This document shows positions 7,360 through 16,862 of a stretch of 64,000 bases of DNA, piece after piece. The stretch comes from Bacteroidota bacterium (GTDB lineage: Bacteria > Bacteroidota > Bacteroidia > Chitinophagales > Chitinophagaceae): NCBI GenBank assembly GCA_016706595.1, contig JADJJH010000002.1, positions 434,001-498,000 of the forward strand, read 5' to 3'. A model generated the notes under the pieces. That model was given only the letters and a program-made list of their open reading frames with translations, was not told the origin of the DNA and searched no databases. The position numbers and the translations under genes are program-made. Within the stretch, counting starts at the first letter, position 1. Each line of letters starts with the position of its first letter.

Positions 7360-10209
7360 ATGAAATCATATTTTTACCTAGCCGCATTATGCTTATGTCA
7401 TTTTCAATTTTGTTTTGCACAAAGCCAAAGCAGCGATCGGCTTTCATCCTTTCAAGAAATTAAGTCTGCAAAATCGCCATTTCAGCAAGTTGCTTTTCGA
7501 AATATCGGACCAAGCATCATGAGTGGACGCGTTACCGATATTGAAGTGAACCCCAAAAATACGAATGAATTTTATGTGGCTTATGCAAGTGGTGGCGTTT
7601 GGCATACCTTAAATAACGGATTGTCTTTTACGCCCATCTTCGATGATGAAGCTACCCATACCATTGGCGATATGGCCATGGATTGGAATTCGCATACTTT
7701 ATGGGTTGGCACTGGCGAAGTAAATTCATCACGTTCATCCTATGCCGGCACAGGAATGTATTCTACAAAAGATTCAGGAAAAACATGGCAACATCAAGGC
7801 TTACCCGAAAGTCATCATATCGGTAAAATTATTGTACATCCAAGCAATTCAAAAATTATTTGGGTTGCTGTGCTTGGTCATCTTTACACAAAAAATAATG
7901 AACGTGGAATATTTAAAACCGAAGATGGAGGTAAAACCTGGAGACAAACCTTATTTGTAAATGATAGCACGGGTTGTGTGGATATGGTTATAGATCCTAA
8001 AAATCCGGATCACTTATTTTGTAGTGCATGGAATCGCACCCGCAAAGCATGGAGTTTTAATGGAAGTGGAGAAGGAAGTGCAATTTATAAAAGCATAGAT
8101 GGCGGTGAACATTGGACAATCAATACCAATGGTAAGAATGGATTTCCTGTAGGTAAAGGCGTTGGTAGAATTGGTTTAAGTATCTGTCAAAACAATCCAC
8201 AAGTGATGTATGCTTTACTAGATAACCAGTTTAATCAAGAAGAAAAAAAGGATGAAGAGAAAAAAATGGATGCCCGTGAACTTGAAACCATGAGTAAGGA
8301 AATATTTTTAGCACTTGATGATAGTAAACTCGAAACTTATTTACGTGACCAAGGTTACCCTGAAAAATATACTGCAAAAGCTACCAAAGAAGAGGTTAGA
8401 AAAAATACGTATACAGTTAAGGATATTGCCGATTGGAAATTGGCTGATGCAGATGCCAATTTATTTAATACCCCTGTTATTGGTGCCGAATTATATAGAA
8501 GTAACGATGGAGGCATATCTTGGCAAAAAACACATAGCGATATTTTAGAAGGTGTTTATTTTACCTATGGATATTACTTTGGTACGGTCGCCGTTTCGCC
8601 AAGCAATCCTGATAAAGTGTATATTGCTGGTTATCCAATTTTAATGAGCGATGATGGAGGTAAATCGTTTACATCGAAAGATGGAGAAAACTGCCACCCG
8701 GATTATCATCGTATTTGGATAAACCCCTCAAACGATCAACATATCATTACCGGCAACGATGGGGGCGTTAATATTTCGTATGATGGGGGCGATCATTGGT
8801 ATAAAGCAAACAATCCTCCCGTTGGACAATTTTACGCGGTACAAGTAGATGACGCAAAACCTTATAATGTGTATGGTGGTTTACAAGATAATGGCACATG
8901 GACAGCATCTAGTACGACTGTAGAAAATACTGGTTGGCATCAGGGTGGACAAAACCCTTATAAAAATATTGGCGATGGTGATGGCATGCAAGTTCAAGTT
9001 GATAGTAGAGATAATGCCACGGTTTATGTAGGTTATCAGTTTGGAAATTATTATAAGATTAATAAAAATACAGGCGATAATATCGATGTAAAACCGGTAC
9101 ATGATATTGGAGAAAACCCGTATCGTTTTAATTGGCAAACACCTATTTTATTAAGTAAACATCATGAAGATATTTTTTATATTGGATCGAATTGTTTGCA
9201 TCGATCATTACATCAAGGCAAGGATTTAAAAACAATAAGTAAAGATCTTACCGCAAATAAGTCAGATCAAAAAGGTAATATCCCATTTAGTACTTTAACT
9301 ACACTTAGCGAAAGTTCGCTTAAGTATGGCTTGCTGTATACAGGCTCGGATGATGGAATTATTTCATGTAGTAAGGATGCAGGTTTTTCATGGACAAGAA
9401 TCAGCAATCCCCTACCACAAAATTTGTGGGTTAGTAGGGTAATTGCTAGTAAGCATAAAGAAGAAAGAGTATATGCAACACTTAATGCTTATCGAAATGA
9501 TGATTTTACAGCCTATGTTTTTATGAGTGATGATTACGGTAAAAATTGGAAACAATTAGGTAAGAACTTAGCCGCTGAACCGGTAAATGTAATGCGTGAA
9601 GATCCCAAAAATGAAGACATACTATATGTAGGAACCGACAATGGCTTGTATATTAGTTTCGACCGTGGAGAAAATTTTATGGCATGGGATGGTGAATTGC
9701 CTCGGGTTGCTATTCATGATATGGTAATTCAAGAACGTGAAAACGAATTGGTATTAGGTACGCATGGGCGATCAATTTATATTGCCAAGCTCGATTTAAT
9801 TCAGCAGTATCCGAAATATAAATCACAGTCATTGGTTATAATGCCTTTAGATTCCATCTGGCATAATGAACGTTGGGGCAAAAAAACATCTGCCTATAGC
9901 GAAGCATTTGAACCCGAGTTAAGTATCACTTATTTTACACAAGCAGAGGGTATTCATACTTTCAGAATTTTAAATAAAAAAGGAGCGGTCTTGCAAAGTT
10001 TTACCGATACCGCTGTGTATGGATATAATACCACGAGTTATAATTTAAGTTTACTGTCTTCTAAAGCAAATACCTATAAACCTGCTATCAAAAAGGCTGA
10101 GAATGAAAAATACTATTTGGCAGTAGGAGAGTATAAAATTGAAATAGAAAATAGTAAAGGCATTAAAGAAAATGCAGTCTTCAAAATTCAAGCTAAAAAA
10201 GCTGATTAG
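7360..10209 (+). CDS. Secreted VPS10/sortilin-like BNR beta-propeller protein
   Basis: 949 residues with a signal peptide (1-21). It opens with the conserved block FRNIGPSIMSGRVTDIEVNP and carries nine Asp-box motifs of the S/T-x-D-x-G-x-x-W/F kind (for example STKDSGKTW, KTEDGGKTW, KSIDGGEHW, RSNDGGISW, ISYDGGDHW, MSDDYGKNW). This marks a two-propeller protein of the sortilin/VPS10 or BNR class. Such proteins are often annotated glycosyl hydrolase, but I see no defined catalytic pair. A Lys/Glu-rich helical insert occurs at about residues 290-350. The C-terminal 130 residues look like a beta-sandwich and lack a clear T9SS signature. Export and a carbohydrate- or protein-binding role are inferred. 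Confidence 0.85.
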   Translation: MKSYFYLAALCLCHFQFCFAQSQSSDRLSSFQEIKSAKSPFQQVAFRNIGPSIMSGRVTDIEVNPKNTNEFYVAYASGGVWHTLNNGLSFTPIFDDEATHTIGDMAMDWNSHTLWVGTGEVNSSRSSYAGTGMYSTKDSGKTWQHQGLPESHHIGKIIVHPSNSKIIWVAVLGHLYTKNNERGIFKTEDGGKTWRQTLFVNDSTGCVDMVIDPKNPDHLFCSAWNRTRKAWSFNGSGEGSAIYKSIDGGEHWTINTNGKNGFPVGKGVGRIGLSICQNNPQVMYALLDNQFNQEEKKDEEKKMDARELETMSKEIFLALDDSKLETYLRDQGYPEKYTAKATKEEVRKNTYTVKDIADWKLADADANLFNTPVIGAELYRSNDGGISWQKTHSDILEGVYFTYGYYFGTVAVSPSNPDKVYIAGYPILMSDDGGKSFTSKDGENCHPDYHRIWINPSNDQHIITGNDGGVNISYDGGDHWYKANNPPVGQFYAVQVDDAKPYNVYGGLQDNGTWTASSTTVENTGWHQGGQNPYKNIGDGDGMQVQVDSRDNATVYVGYQFGNYYKINKNTGDNIDVKPVHDIGENPYRFNWQTPILLSKHHEDIFYIGSNCLHRSLHQGKDLKTISKDLTANKSDQKGNIPFSTLTTLSESSLKYGLLYTGSDDGIISCSKDAGFSWTRISNPLPQNLWVSRVIASKHKEERVYATLNAYRNDDFTAYVFMSDDYGKNWKQLGKNLAAEPVNVMREDPKNEDILYVGTDNGLYISFDRGENFMAWDGELPRVAIHDMVIQERENELVLGTHGRSIYIAKLDLIQQYPKYKSQSLVIMPLDSIWHNERWGKKTSAYSEAFEPELSITYFTQAEGIHTFRILNKKGAVLQSFTDTAVYGYNTTSYNLSLLSSKANTYKPAIKKAENEKYYLAVGEYKIEIENSKGIKENAVFKIQAKKAD

Positions 10210-10242
10210 GATTTTCTTGATTTAAACAATACATAAGAACAA

Positions 10243-10734
10243 ATGAAACGCCTCATCCTTATTCGTCATGCCAAATCAGATTGGTCGAATTTGCAACAAA
10301 AAGATTTTGATCGTGAACTGAATTCCCGTGGATTGCGTGATGCACCGATGATGGGGAATAGATTAGCTAAACGAGAATTGGGTATCGACCTTCTCCTTTC
10401 AAGTACAGCAAAACGTACCGAGCAAACTTCGAAAATGATAGCGAAAGAATTAGCCTTCCCATTTGAAAAAATTATGTGGACCGATAAATTATATCATGCA
10501 CCAGCTGCAATAATCGAAGATGTAATCCTTGAAATTGAAGATGATTTTAATTGTATTGTTGTGGTTTGCCATAATAATGGCATTACCGATTTCATCAATC
10601 AATTAGCAGGTAATATCATAGATAATTTGCCTACTTGTGGTATGGTTGGTTTTGATATTGAAAGCGATACTTGGCGTAATTTGTCAATGGCAAAAAAGAA
10701 ATTATTGTTTTATGATTATCCCAAGAATTTATAA
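10243..10734 (+). CDS. sixA: SixA-like phosphohistidine phosphatase
   Basis: 163 residues of the histidine phosphatase superfamily. The N-terminal LILIRHAKSDW has the catalytic RHA triad. LLLSSTAKRTEQTSKMI supplies the second conserved Arg region, and VVCHNNGI carries the second catalytic His. Length and motifs fit the SixA branch, which removes phosphate from phosphohistidine proteins. It lies 33 bp downstream of the propeller gene. It converges with the glycosyltransferase gene, overlapping it by 6 bp. Confidence 0.88.
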   Translation: MKRLILIRHAKSDWSNLQQKDFDRELNSRGLRDAPMMGNRLAKRELGIDLLLSSTAKRTEQTSKMIAKELAFPFEKIMWTDKLYHAPAAIIEDVILEIEDDFNCIVVVCHNNGITDFINQLAGNIIDNLPTCGMVGFDIESDTWRNLSMAKKKLLFYDYPKNL

Positions 10735-11481
10735 CATTTTCTGTAAAATTTGATACTTGAGCTTTACGTACCACATTTCGTTCAATGCAAATTGTAATCC
10801 TATTATACCATCTAAAAACCCGCCTTTTAAAAAATAGTTCTTGATAAAACTGAATGGAGCGCTACAATACATTTTCGTGAAATTTGCTTGTTTGCCGCTT
10901 TCAAACATTTGCTTAGCACTTAATTGTGCATACTTTGCCAATCGCAGTCGATGCTCATCAACACTTCGATAAGAGTAATGCCACAAAAAGCCATTGAGTT
11001 GTTCGATTTGTTTTGGTTGAAGAAAATGTAACTCTTCATGCACAGTATTTGTATTCCACTTTGCAAAATGACGATTAAATAATCTTACCCTAAACTCATT
11101 CCCCACCGAACCATGATGTAATACCATGCCGCAGTAAACCATTTTTCGTTGAATGGCAAATACCTTGTTGACTTCAAGCTGTACTTCAAATAAATTTTTA
11201 ATCGATTGGATTAGTAATTCATTGGGAACTTCATCGGCGTCTAAACTCAAAATCCAATCGTGCTTAGCTTCTCGATTTCCAAAATTTTTGGTTTCAGAAT
11301 AACCCTTCCATTCTGTTTTTATTACACGTGCACCGGCTTGTAATGCAATTTCAGCGGTATCGTCCATGCTTCCGTTTTCAATCACTAAAATATCATCACT
11401 TAAATTCACTAAACTTTGTACACATCGTGCGATATTGTGAGCTTCATTATGGGCAAGAATGACAATAGATAATGGAGGCAT
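10729..11481 (-). CDS. Glycosyltransferase family 2 (WaaE/KdtX-like)
   Basis: 250 residues. The GT-A fold begins with LSIVILAHNEAHNIARCVQSL, followed by VIENGSMDDT and a metal-binding DxD-like site in LSLDADEVP. The pattern Y-S-E-T-K-N-F-G-N and the C-terminal EELHF...LWHYSYRSVDEH block match the branch containing LPS-core glucosyltransferase WaaE/KdtX. It probably adds a sugar to lipid A core or another envelope glycan on the cytoplasmic face. It is followed upstream by DUF983 and an ABC exporter on the same strand with short gaps, so the three may be co-transcribed. Confidence 0.85.
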   Translation of the reverse strand: MPPLSIVILAHNEAHNIARCVQSLVNLSDDILVIENGSMDDTAEIALQAGARVIKTEWKGYSETKNFGNREAKHDWILSLDADEVPNELLIQSIKNLFEVQLEVNKVFAIQRKMVYCGMVLHHGSVGNEFRVRLFNRHFAKWNTNTVHEELHFLQPKQIEQLNGFLWHYSYRSVDEHRLRLAKYAQLSAKQMFESGKQANFTKMYCSAPFSFIKNYFLKGGFLDGIIGLQFALNEMWYVKLKYQILQKML

Positions 11482-11493
11482 ACATGAAATATT

Positions 11494-11901
11494 TTATTCG
11501 CCCCGCATTGTTTGACCACGACCATATTTTACAAAAACATATAAGTATAATACCCTCGAATATCGCATAATCCAAGGTTGTAAAATTACCAAAGCGGCTA
11601 TCATTACACCAATAAAAATATAAATAGAATTATTCTTCCATGAAAAACCAACAGTGAGCGCGAATAAAACAGCTAAACAAAAAATCATACCTACACTGAT
11701 TGCATAACTTACATAACCTGTACCATACCAAAAACCTGGTTCAATTTCGTATTTCTGATTACATACTGGGCAACGTTCGGGCATATCTAACATCTTGCCC
11801 AAAGGAAAAATGCTTTTATGAGTATACATATTGCCTTTACGGCAATTTGGACATTTCATAGTTACCATGCTTGCCAACTTATTCGGAATTTTTTCGTTCA
11901 T
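11494..11901 (-). CDS. DUF983 family membrane protein
   Basis: 135 residues. Two Cys pairs near the N-terminus (CPNCRKGN and CPVCNQKY, about residues 18-50) form a probable zinc ribbon. The conserved EPGFWYGTGYVSYA follows, then two or three transmembrane helices. This is the DUF983 architecture, common in Bacteroidota and without an established function. It sits between the MsbA-like exporter (10 bp gap) and the glycosyltransferase (12 bp gap). Confidence 0.88.
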   Translation of the reverse strand: MNEKIPNKLASMVTMKCPNCRKGNMYTHKSIFPLGKMLDMPERCPVCNQKYEIEPGFWYGTGYVSYAISVGMIFCLAVLFALTVGFSWKNNSIYIFIGVMIAALVILQPWIMRYSRVLYLYVFVKYGRGQTMRGE

Positions 11902-11910
11902 AATTAATGT

Positions 11911-13680
11911 TTAATCTACTAAGTCTAATTGGCGTTCACCAATTTGTTGACGCCACATGGCATAATATAATCCTTTTTCTTCAACTAATTGATGATGAGC
12001 CCCGGTTTCAACCACAGTGCCTTTTTCTAAAACATAAATCCTATCAGCATGCATAATAGTAGACAAGCGATGCGCAATCATAATATTAATTTGCTCGCGC
12101 TCACTTGAAATTTGTTTTACAGTATTCGTGATAGCCTCTTCGGTTATTGAATCAAGTGCAGAGGTGGCTTCATCAAAAACCAATAATTTAGGATGACGTA
12201 ATAAGGCACGTGCAATCGATAATCGTTGCTTTTCGCCACCCGAAATTTTCATACCTCCTTCACCGATTACCGTATCTAATCCATTATCGGCACGAGTCAG
12301 TAAAGTATAGGCAGCTGCTTTTTTCAGCGCATTCATCATTTCGTCTTCAGTAGCACGAGGGTTTACAAACAACAAATTCTCGCGTATGCTTCCGGCAAAT
12401 AATTGCGTATCCTGTGTAACAAAACCAATTTGATGACGAAAGGCATCAATATCTAAATCTTTATACGAAATTTGATTATAAGTTATATCGCCCTGTAAGG
12501 GATTATACAAGCCTACCAATAATTTTACTAAAGTGGTTTTGCCTGAACCTGATGGGCCTACAAAAGCAATGGTTTCTCCTTTTTTTACTTTGAATGAAAT
12601 ATTGCTTAATGCATTTTGGCGAGCCGACGGATGCTTATAACTAACCTGGTCAAATCGTAACTCATCGATGGTAGTAATGCTTACCGGATTCTCGGGTTTC
12701 ACTTCTACCGGTGAATTCATCAATTTTTCAAAATTAGCCAATGATACTTCTGCTTCTCGATAAGCTAACATCACATTGCCAAGTTCTTGCAAAGGGGCAA
12801 AAATGAAAAACGAAAAAAACTGAAATGTAAATACTTGACCTAAGGTAATTGAATCCATAAACAAAATGTAAAACAAGCTAAACATGATGCATTGACGTAA
12901 AAAATTTACGGTGGTACCCTGAATAAAACTTAAGGCTCGTACGCTTTTTACCTTCTTTAACTCGAGTTTTAATATTTTGAAGGTCGTTAAATTTAGTCGT
13001 CTTATTTCTTGAGCGGTTAGTCCTAAGCTACGAATCAGTTCTATGTTTCGTAAACTTTCGGTGGTGGCACCTGCAAGAGCTGTAGTTTCACGAATGATAT
13101 TTTTTTGAATGGCTTTGATTTTTTTACTCAATACACCCATTAATAATGAAAGTATCACTGCGCCAACGGTATATACCAAAATTATGGGTGGAAAAATGAT
13201 AGATGCTGCAATGATAACAAAGACGATACTTACTGCAGATGAAAATACAACATTCACAAATAAGGTCATGAACTTTTCGCTATCCGTACGTACCTTTTCT
13301 AATACCGCTAAGGTTTCACCGCTACGTTGATCTTCAAATTTTTGATACGGTAATTGAAGGGCTTGTTTTAAGCCATCGGTATATACATCGGCACCAAACT
13401 TTTGAATAACCGTGTTTACGGTATAATCTTGAAAAGCCTTTGCGATTCTCGACATCATCGCAACGCCAATTAAACCCAGTATGTATTTCATCACCAACAA
13501 AAGAAATTCACTTTTTGGCATTACACGCGGCATATGATCGGTAACAGGTTTAACTTTATCAATCAACCACCCAAAAACAATAGGGTCGCAAAGCGAAAAG
13601 CCGATATTTAGTGTAGCCAATAAAAAGGAAAGAAATACAAATCCCTTGTAACGCGAAAGGTAACTGAGCAGAATTTTCAT
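11911..13680 (-). CDS. MsbA-like ABC exporter, fused permease and ATPase
   Basis: 589 residues from the ATG at 13680; a TTG at 13692 is rejected because a TACATTTG promoter motif lies at 13690-13697. An N-terminal ABC exporter membrane domain of six helices (about 1-320) is followed by an ATPase with Walker A GPSGSGKTT (about 370), Q-loop FVTQDTQLF, signature SGGEKQRLS (about 480), Walker B LLVFDEATSALD and the switch His in AHRLST. It fits the homodimeric MsbA/multidrug class. Lipid A precursor flipping is plausible given the neighbouring glycosyltransferase, but the substrate is not determined by sequence. Confidence 0.92.
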   Translation of the reverse strand: MKILLSYLSRYKGFVFLSFLLATLNIGFSLCDPIVFGWLIDKVKPVTDHMPRVMPKSEFLLLVMKYILGLIGVAMMSRIAKAFQDYTVNTVIQKFGADVYTDGLKQALQLPYQKFEDQRSGETLAVLEKVRTDSEKFMTLFVNVVFSSAVSIVFVIIAASIIFPPIILVYTVGAVILSLLMGVLSKKIKAIQKNIIRETTALAGATTESLRNIELIRSLGLTAQEIRRLNLTTFKILKLELKKVKSVRALSFIQGTTVNFLRQCIMFSLFYILFMDSITLGQVFTFQFFSFFIFAPLQELGNVMLAYREAEVSLANFEKLMNSPVEVKPENPVSITTIDELRFDQVSYKHPSARQNALSNISFKVKKGETIAFVGPSGSGKTTLVKLLVGLYNPLQGDITYNQISYKDLDIDAFRHQIGFVTQDTQLFAGSIRENLLFVNPRATEDEMMNALKKAAAYTLLTRADNGLDTVIGEGGMKISGGEKQRLSIARALLRHPKLLVFDEATSALDSITEEAITNTVKQISSEREQINIMIAHRLSTIMHADRIYVLEKGTVVETGAHHQLVEEKGLYYAMWRQQIGERQLDLVD

Positions 13681-13689
13681 ATGAAAACG

Positions 13690-13697
13690 CAAATGTA
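13690..13697 (-). promoter_or_regulatory. -7 promoter motif TACATTTG for the ABC exporter
   Basis: On the minus strand TACATTTG matches the Bacteroidota -7 consensus TAnnTTTG exactly and ends 9 bp before the ATG, implying a very short or absent leader. No TTTG is seen at the -33 spacing. Confidence 0.5.
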
Positions 13698-13785
13698 AGA
13701 TTAATCATGAAAACAACGACACTGCTTTTCTATAGCGAATAGTTGAATTTTTATAATAATTCCGAGGTCAATTCCCTCAGAGGCT

Positions 13786-13793
13786 TACATTTG
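13786..13793 (+). promoter_or_regulatory. -7 promoter motif TACATTTG for the SCO gene
   Basis: TACATTTG matches TAnnTTTG exactly and is 4 bp from the ATG at 13798, so the transcript would be leaderless or nearly so. No -33 TTTG is seen at 19 bp spacing. Confidence 0.5.
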
Positions 13794-13797
13794 CGCC

Positions 13798-14511
13798 ATG
13801 GAAAAATCTCGTCGACTTAAGAGTATACTCATTGGCGGCTTATTTAGTTTGTTTATCCCTTTAGGCGCTTATTATTATTTGAAATTCACCGGTCATGATG
13901 GACATGTAACCCTGCCCCCAACTTATCATATCGAGAAAATTATAGACAAAATCGTAGATGGCAAATCAATAAAGGATACTTCCTATCATAGCACCAAAGA
14001 ACTTCAATTAATAAGTCAATTAGGCGATACCATTTTATTGAATAAAACATTACAAGGGAAAATTTTAGTCCTCAATTTTTTCTTCACTTCATGCACAACC
14101 ATTTGTCCGGAGCTTACTAAAAATATGAAGTTGCTGAATAAAGCTTTTATAAAAAATGATACTTCGGTTCGTTTTCTTTCTATTTCAGTTGATCCCGAAA
14201 ACGACTCGGTTTCGCGGCTAAGATTCTATGCTAATAAGCAAAATGCGAATCATGATAAATGGCTTTTTTTAACCGGTAGCAAGCAAGAAATTTATCAATA
14301 TGCACGAGAGGAATTGCAATTAGAATTACCTGAGGGCAATGGTGGAAAGGAGGATTTTATTCATCCGGAAAAATTTGTATTAATTGACAAGTATAGAAAT
14401 ATCAGAGGTTATTATAATGGCTTAGATTCTGACAAGGTTAGGCTTTGTGCTGAAGATATTACTTATCTCATGCTCGAAAAAAATAAATTACACGAAAAAC
14501 CACGACGATAA
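13798..14511 (+). CDS. SCO1/SenC/PrrC copper chaperone-like protein
   Basis: 237 residues with an N-terminal membrane anchor (about 8-28). The thioredoxin-fold domain has the copper-binding CxxxC motif, CTTIC (C99, C103), followed by P, and the conserved metal-ligand His in EDFIHPEKF (H189). SCO proteins deliver copper to the CuA site of cytochrome c oxidase on the outer face of the inner membrane. The stop codon overlaps the start of the DUF420 gene by one base (TAATG), so the two are translationally coupled. DUF420 is a frequent oxidase-operon partner, which supports the assignment. Confidence 0.93.
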   Translation: MEKSRRLKSILIGGLFSLFIPLGAYYYLKFTGHDGHVTLPPTYHIEKIIDKIVDGKSIKDTSYHSTKELQLISQLGDTILLNKTLQGKILVLNFFFTSCTTICPELTKNMKLLNKAFIKNDTSVRFLSISVDPENDSVSRLRFYANKQNANHDKWLFLTGSKQEIYQYAREELQLELPEGNGGKEDFIHPEKFVLIDKYRNIRGYYNGLDSDKVRLCAEDITYLMLEKNKLHEKPRR

Positions 14512-15089
14512 TGAAAGCAGTTTGGCAAAAGAATGATAAAAAAGCACATTGGTTAATCTGGATTTTTTCGGCGATTGTGTTTGTTGCCGTTACGGTACTC
14601 GACCGAATTACGATAGATGCAAATCTTGGATTTGATGCACATATTTTTGCGCAATTGAGCGCTGATGTCAATACGTTAGTTTCTATACTTTTGGTTGTAG
14701 CTTTCGTTTTAGTAAAGCAGAAAAATTTTGAATGGCATAAACGTGTGATGTTATTTACAATGGCATTATCGGTTTTATTTTTAGTGTTTTACATAGCGCA
14801 TCATTTATTTACGGGTGAAACTAAGTTTGGCGATGTAAATCATGATGGCTCATTAGATGATTATGAAAAGTTGGTGGCTGGAAACTTACGATATGTATAC
14901 TATGCCATTATTAGTACACATATTACTTTGGCCGGAATTGTAATGCCGTTTGTTTTGTATTCCGCTTATCGCGCATTAATAGGCGATTTTGGCAAACATA
15001 AAAAATTAGTTCGGTATACATTTCCCATATGGTTTTATGTAGCGATTACAGGTGTTATTGTTTATCTAATGATTTCGCCTTATTATTAA
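14511..15089 (+). CDS. DUF420 membrane protein, cytochrome oxidase-associated, with an EF-hand-like loop
   Basis: 192 residues with about five transmembrane helices. DUF420 features include FEWHKRVM (His about 75), FYIAHHLF and STHITLAGIVMPFVL, which supply conserved intramembrane His residues. Between the third and fourth helices is DVNHDGSLDDYE (108-119), which fits the canonical 12-residue EF-hand calcium loop. DUF420 proteins usually accompany cytochrome oxidase genes and probably help maturation; their biochemical role is not established. The gene overlaps the SCO gene by one base. Confidence 0.88.
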   Translation: MKAVWQKNDKKAHWLIWIFSAIVFVAVTVLDRITIDANLGFDAHIFAQLSADVNTLVSILLVVAFVLVKQKNFEWHKRVMLFTMALSVLFLVFYIAHHLFTGETKFGDVNHDGSLDDYEKLVAGNLRYVYYAIISTHITLAGIVMPFVLYSAYRALIGDFGKHKKLVRYTFPIWFYVAITGVIVYLMISPYY

Positions 15090-15111
15090 GGTTCAATTTA
15101 AATGAATCTTT

Positions 15112-16785
15112 ATGTTTCCATCTGATTTAGACATTGCGCAAGCCGCCAAAATTCAACATATAAAAGATATCGCCGAAAAAATTGGTGTATCAAATGATGA
15201 TCTACAATACTACGGAAAGAATAAAGCCAAGCTTCCGTTAGAACTCATTGATGAAGAGAAGATTAAAAAAGCTAAACTCATTTTAGTTTCTGCTATTAAT
15301 CCTACGCCGGCTGGTGAAGGGAAAACTACAGTATCTATTGGATTAAACGAAGGCTTACATAAATTGGGAAAGAAAGCCATTGTCGTTTTGCGCGAACCAT
15401 CGCTCGGTCCGGTTTTTGGTATGAAAGGAGGTGCAGCAGGTGGTGGTTATTCGCAAGTGATTCCGATGGAAGACATAAACCTTCATTTTACCGGTGACTT
15501 TGCAGCCATTGAAAAGGCAAATAATTTATTAGCGGCATTAATCGACAATAATTTACAAAACAAAGTAAACAACTTACATATCGATCCTCGAACCATTAAA
15601 TGGAAACGAGTGATGGATATGAATGATCGTGCACTTCGGCATATTGTAATAGGTATTGGTGGCACTGCAAACGGTATTCCACGTGAGGACGGTTTTAATA
15701 TTACACCGGCATCTGAGGTGATGGCGATACTTTGTATGGCTAAAGATTTAGATGACTTAAAGCAAAGGTTATCGAACATTTTTGTAGGCTTTACATTTGA
15801 TAAGAAACCCATTTTTGCACGGGATTTAAAAGCCGAAGGGGCTATGGCACTTTTATTGAAAGATGCTATCAAGCCTAATTTAGTACAAACCCTCGAAGGT
15901 AATCCTGCCATTTTACATGGCGGTCCGTTTGCCAATATTGCACAAGGCACTAATACCATACTTGCTACTAAGATGGGATTATCGCTTGGTGATTATGTAG
16001 TTACTGAAGCTGGTTTTGGAGCCGACCTTGGTGCCGAAAAATTTATGAATATTAAATGTGGGTATGGTAAATTAGCGCCAGATGCTATTGTATTGGTGGC
16101 CACAATTAGAGCTTTGCGACATCATGGTGGTGCAAAAAAAGATGAGTATAATACACCAAGTATTGACAAGGTGAGCAAAGGATTTCAGAATTTAGAGAAG
16201 CATATTGAGAACTGTAAAAAATTTGGCATTACCCCTGTGGTTGCTATTAATTTTTTTCCGAACGACACCACCGAAGAGATTGAATATGTACAAAAGCAAT
16301 GCAATCAGCTAGGTGTAAAAGCAATTGTGTCGTATGGGTTTGCAAAAGGCGGTGAAGGCACAAAAGAGTTAGCCCAAACGGTTGTAGATATTATTGAAAG
16401 CGGGGTAAACCATTTTAAACCCTTATATGATTGGACGCTATCGGTTGAAGAGAAAATTAATTGTATTGCCACTGAAATTTATGGTGCCGATGGCGTTGAA
16501 TACTCATCAGTTGCCCGAACGCAATTAAAGATGATTAAAGAATTAGGCTATGATGCCTTGCCGGTTTGTATGGCGAAAACACAAAAATCATTATCCGATA
16601 AAGAGACAGCAATTGGCCGACCGAAAGGATTTATTATTAATGTTCGTGAGTTTGAATTTGCGGCCGGCGCCGGATTTATTATTCCCATTTTAGGAGACAT
16701 GATGCGTATGCCTGGCTTGCCTGCAGTGCCGGCATCCGAGCATATGGATATTGATAACCATGGAAAGATTACGGGTTTAAGTTAA
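15112..16785 (+). CDS. fhs: Formate--tetrahydrofolate ligase
   Basis: 557 residues, the usual length for this enzyme. The nucleotide-binding loop PTPAGEGKTT is at about 64-73, followed by the conserved EPSLGPVFGMKGGAAGGG and EAGFGADLGAEKF signatures. It makes 10-formyl-THF from formate, THF and ATP in the cytosol, feeding purine synthesis (purH lies at 39394) and formyl-Met-tRNA. It follows the oxidase-maturation pair after 22 bp, though no functional link is obvious. The family identity is very secure. Confidence 0.97.
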   Translation: MFPSDLDIAQAAKIQHIKDIAEKIGVSNDDLQYYGKNKAKLPLELIDEEKIKKAKLILVSAINPTPAGEGKTTVSIGLNEGLHKLGKKAIVVLREPSLGPVFGMKGGAAGGGYSQVIPMEDINLHFTGDFAAIEKANNLLAALIDNNLQNKVNNLHIDPRTIKWKRVMDMNDRALRHIVIGIGGTANGIPREDGFNITPASEVMAILCMAKDLDDLKQRLSNIFVGFTFDKKPIFARDLKAEGAMALLLKDAIKPNLVQTLEGNPAILHGGPFANIAQGTNTILATKMGLSLGDYVVTEAGFGADLGAEKFMNIKCGYGKLAPDAIVLVATIRALRHHGGAKKDEYNTPSIDKVSKGFQNLEKHIENCKKFGITPVVAINFFPNDTTEEIEYVQKQCNQLGVKAIVSYGFAKGGEGTKELAQTVVDIIESGVNHFKPLYDWTLSVEEKINCIATEIYGADGVEYSSVARTQLKMIKELGYDALPVCMAKTQKSLSDKETAIGRPKGFIINVREFEFAAGAGFIIPILGDMMRMPGLPAVPASEHMDIDNHGKITGLS

Positions 16786-16862
16786 GTAATACTCGCAGGC
16801 GAAGTGCTAGATCTTTGATTGCAGGAACTAGATTTTATGAAATTGTGGTTCCTTCAGAATTC

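Noticed and set aside
15483..15959. Antisense open frame in fhs
   Set aside because: Overlaps a strongly conserved enzyme on the other strand and shows no domain or start context.
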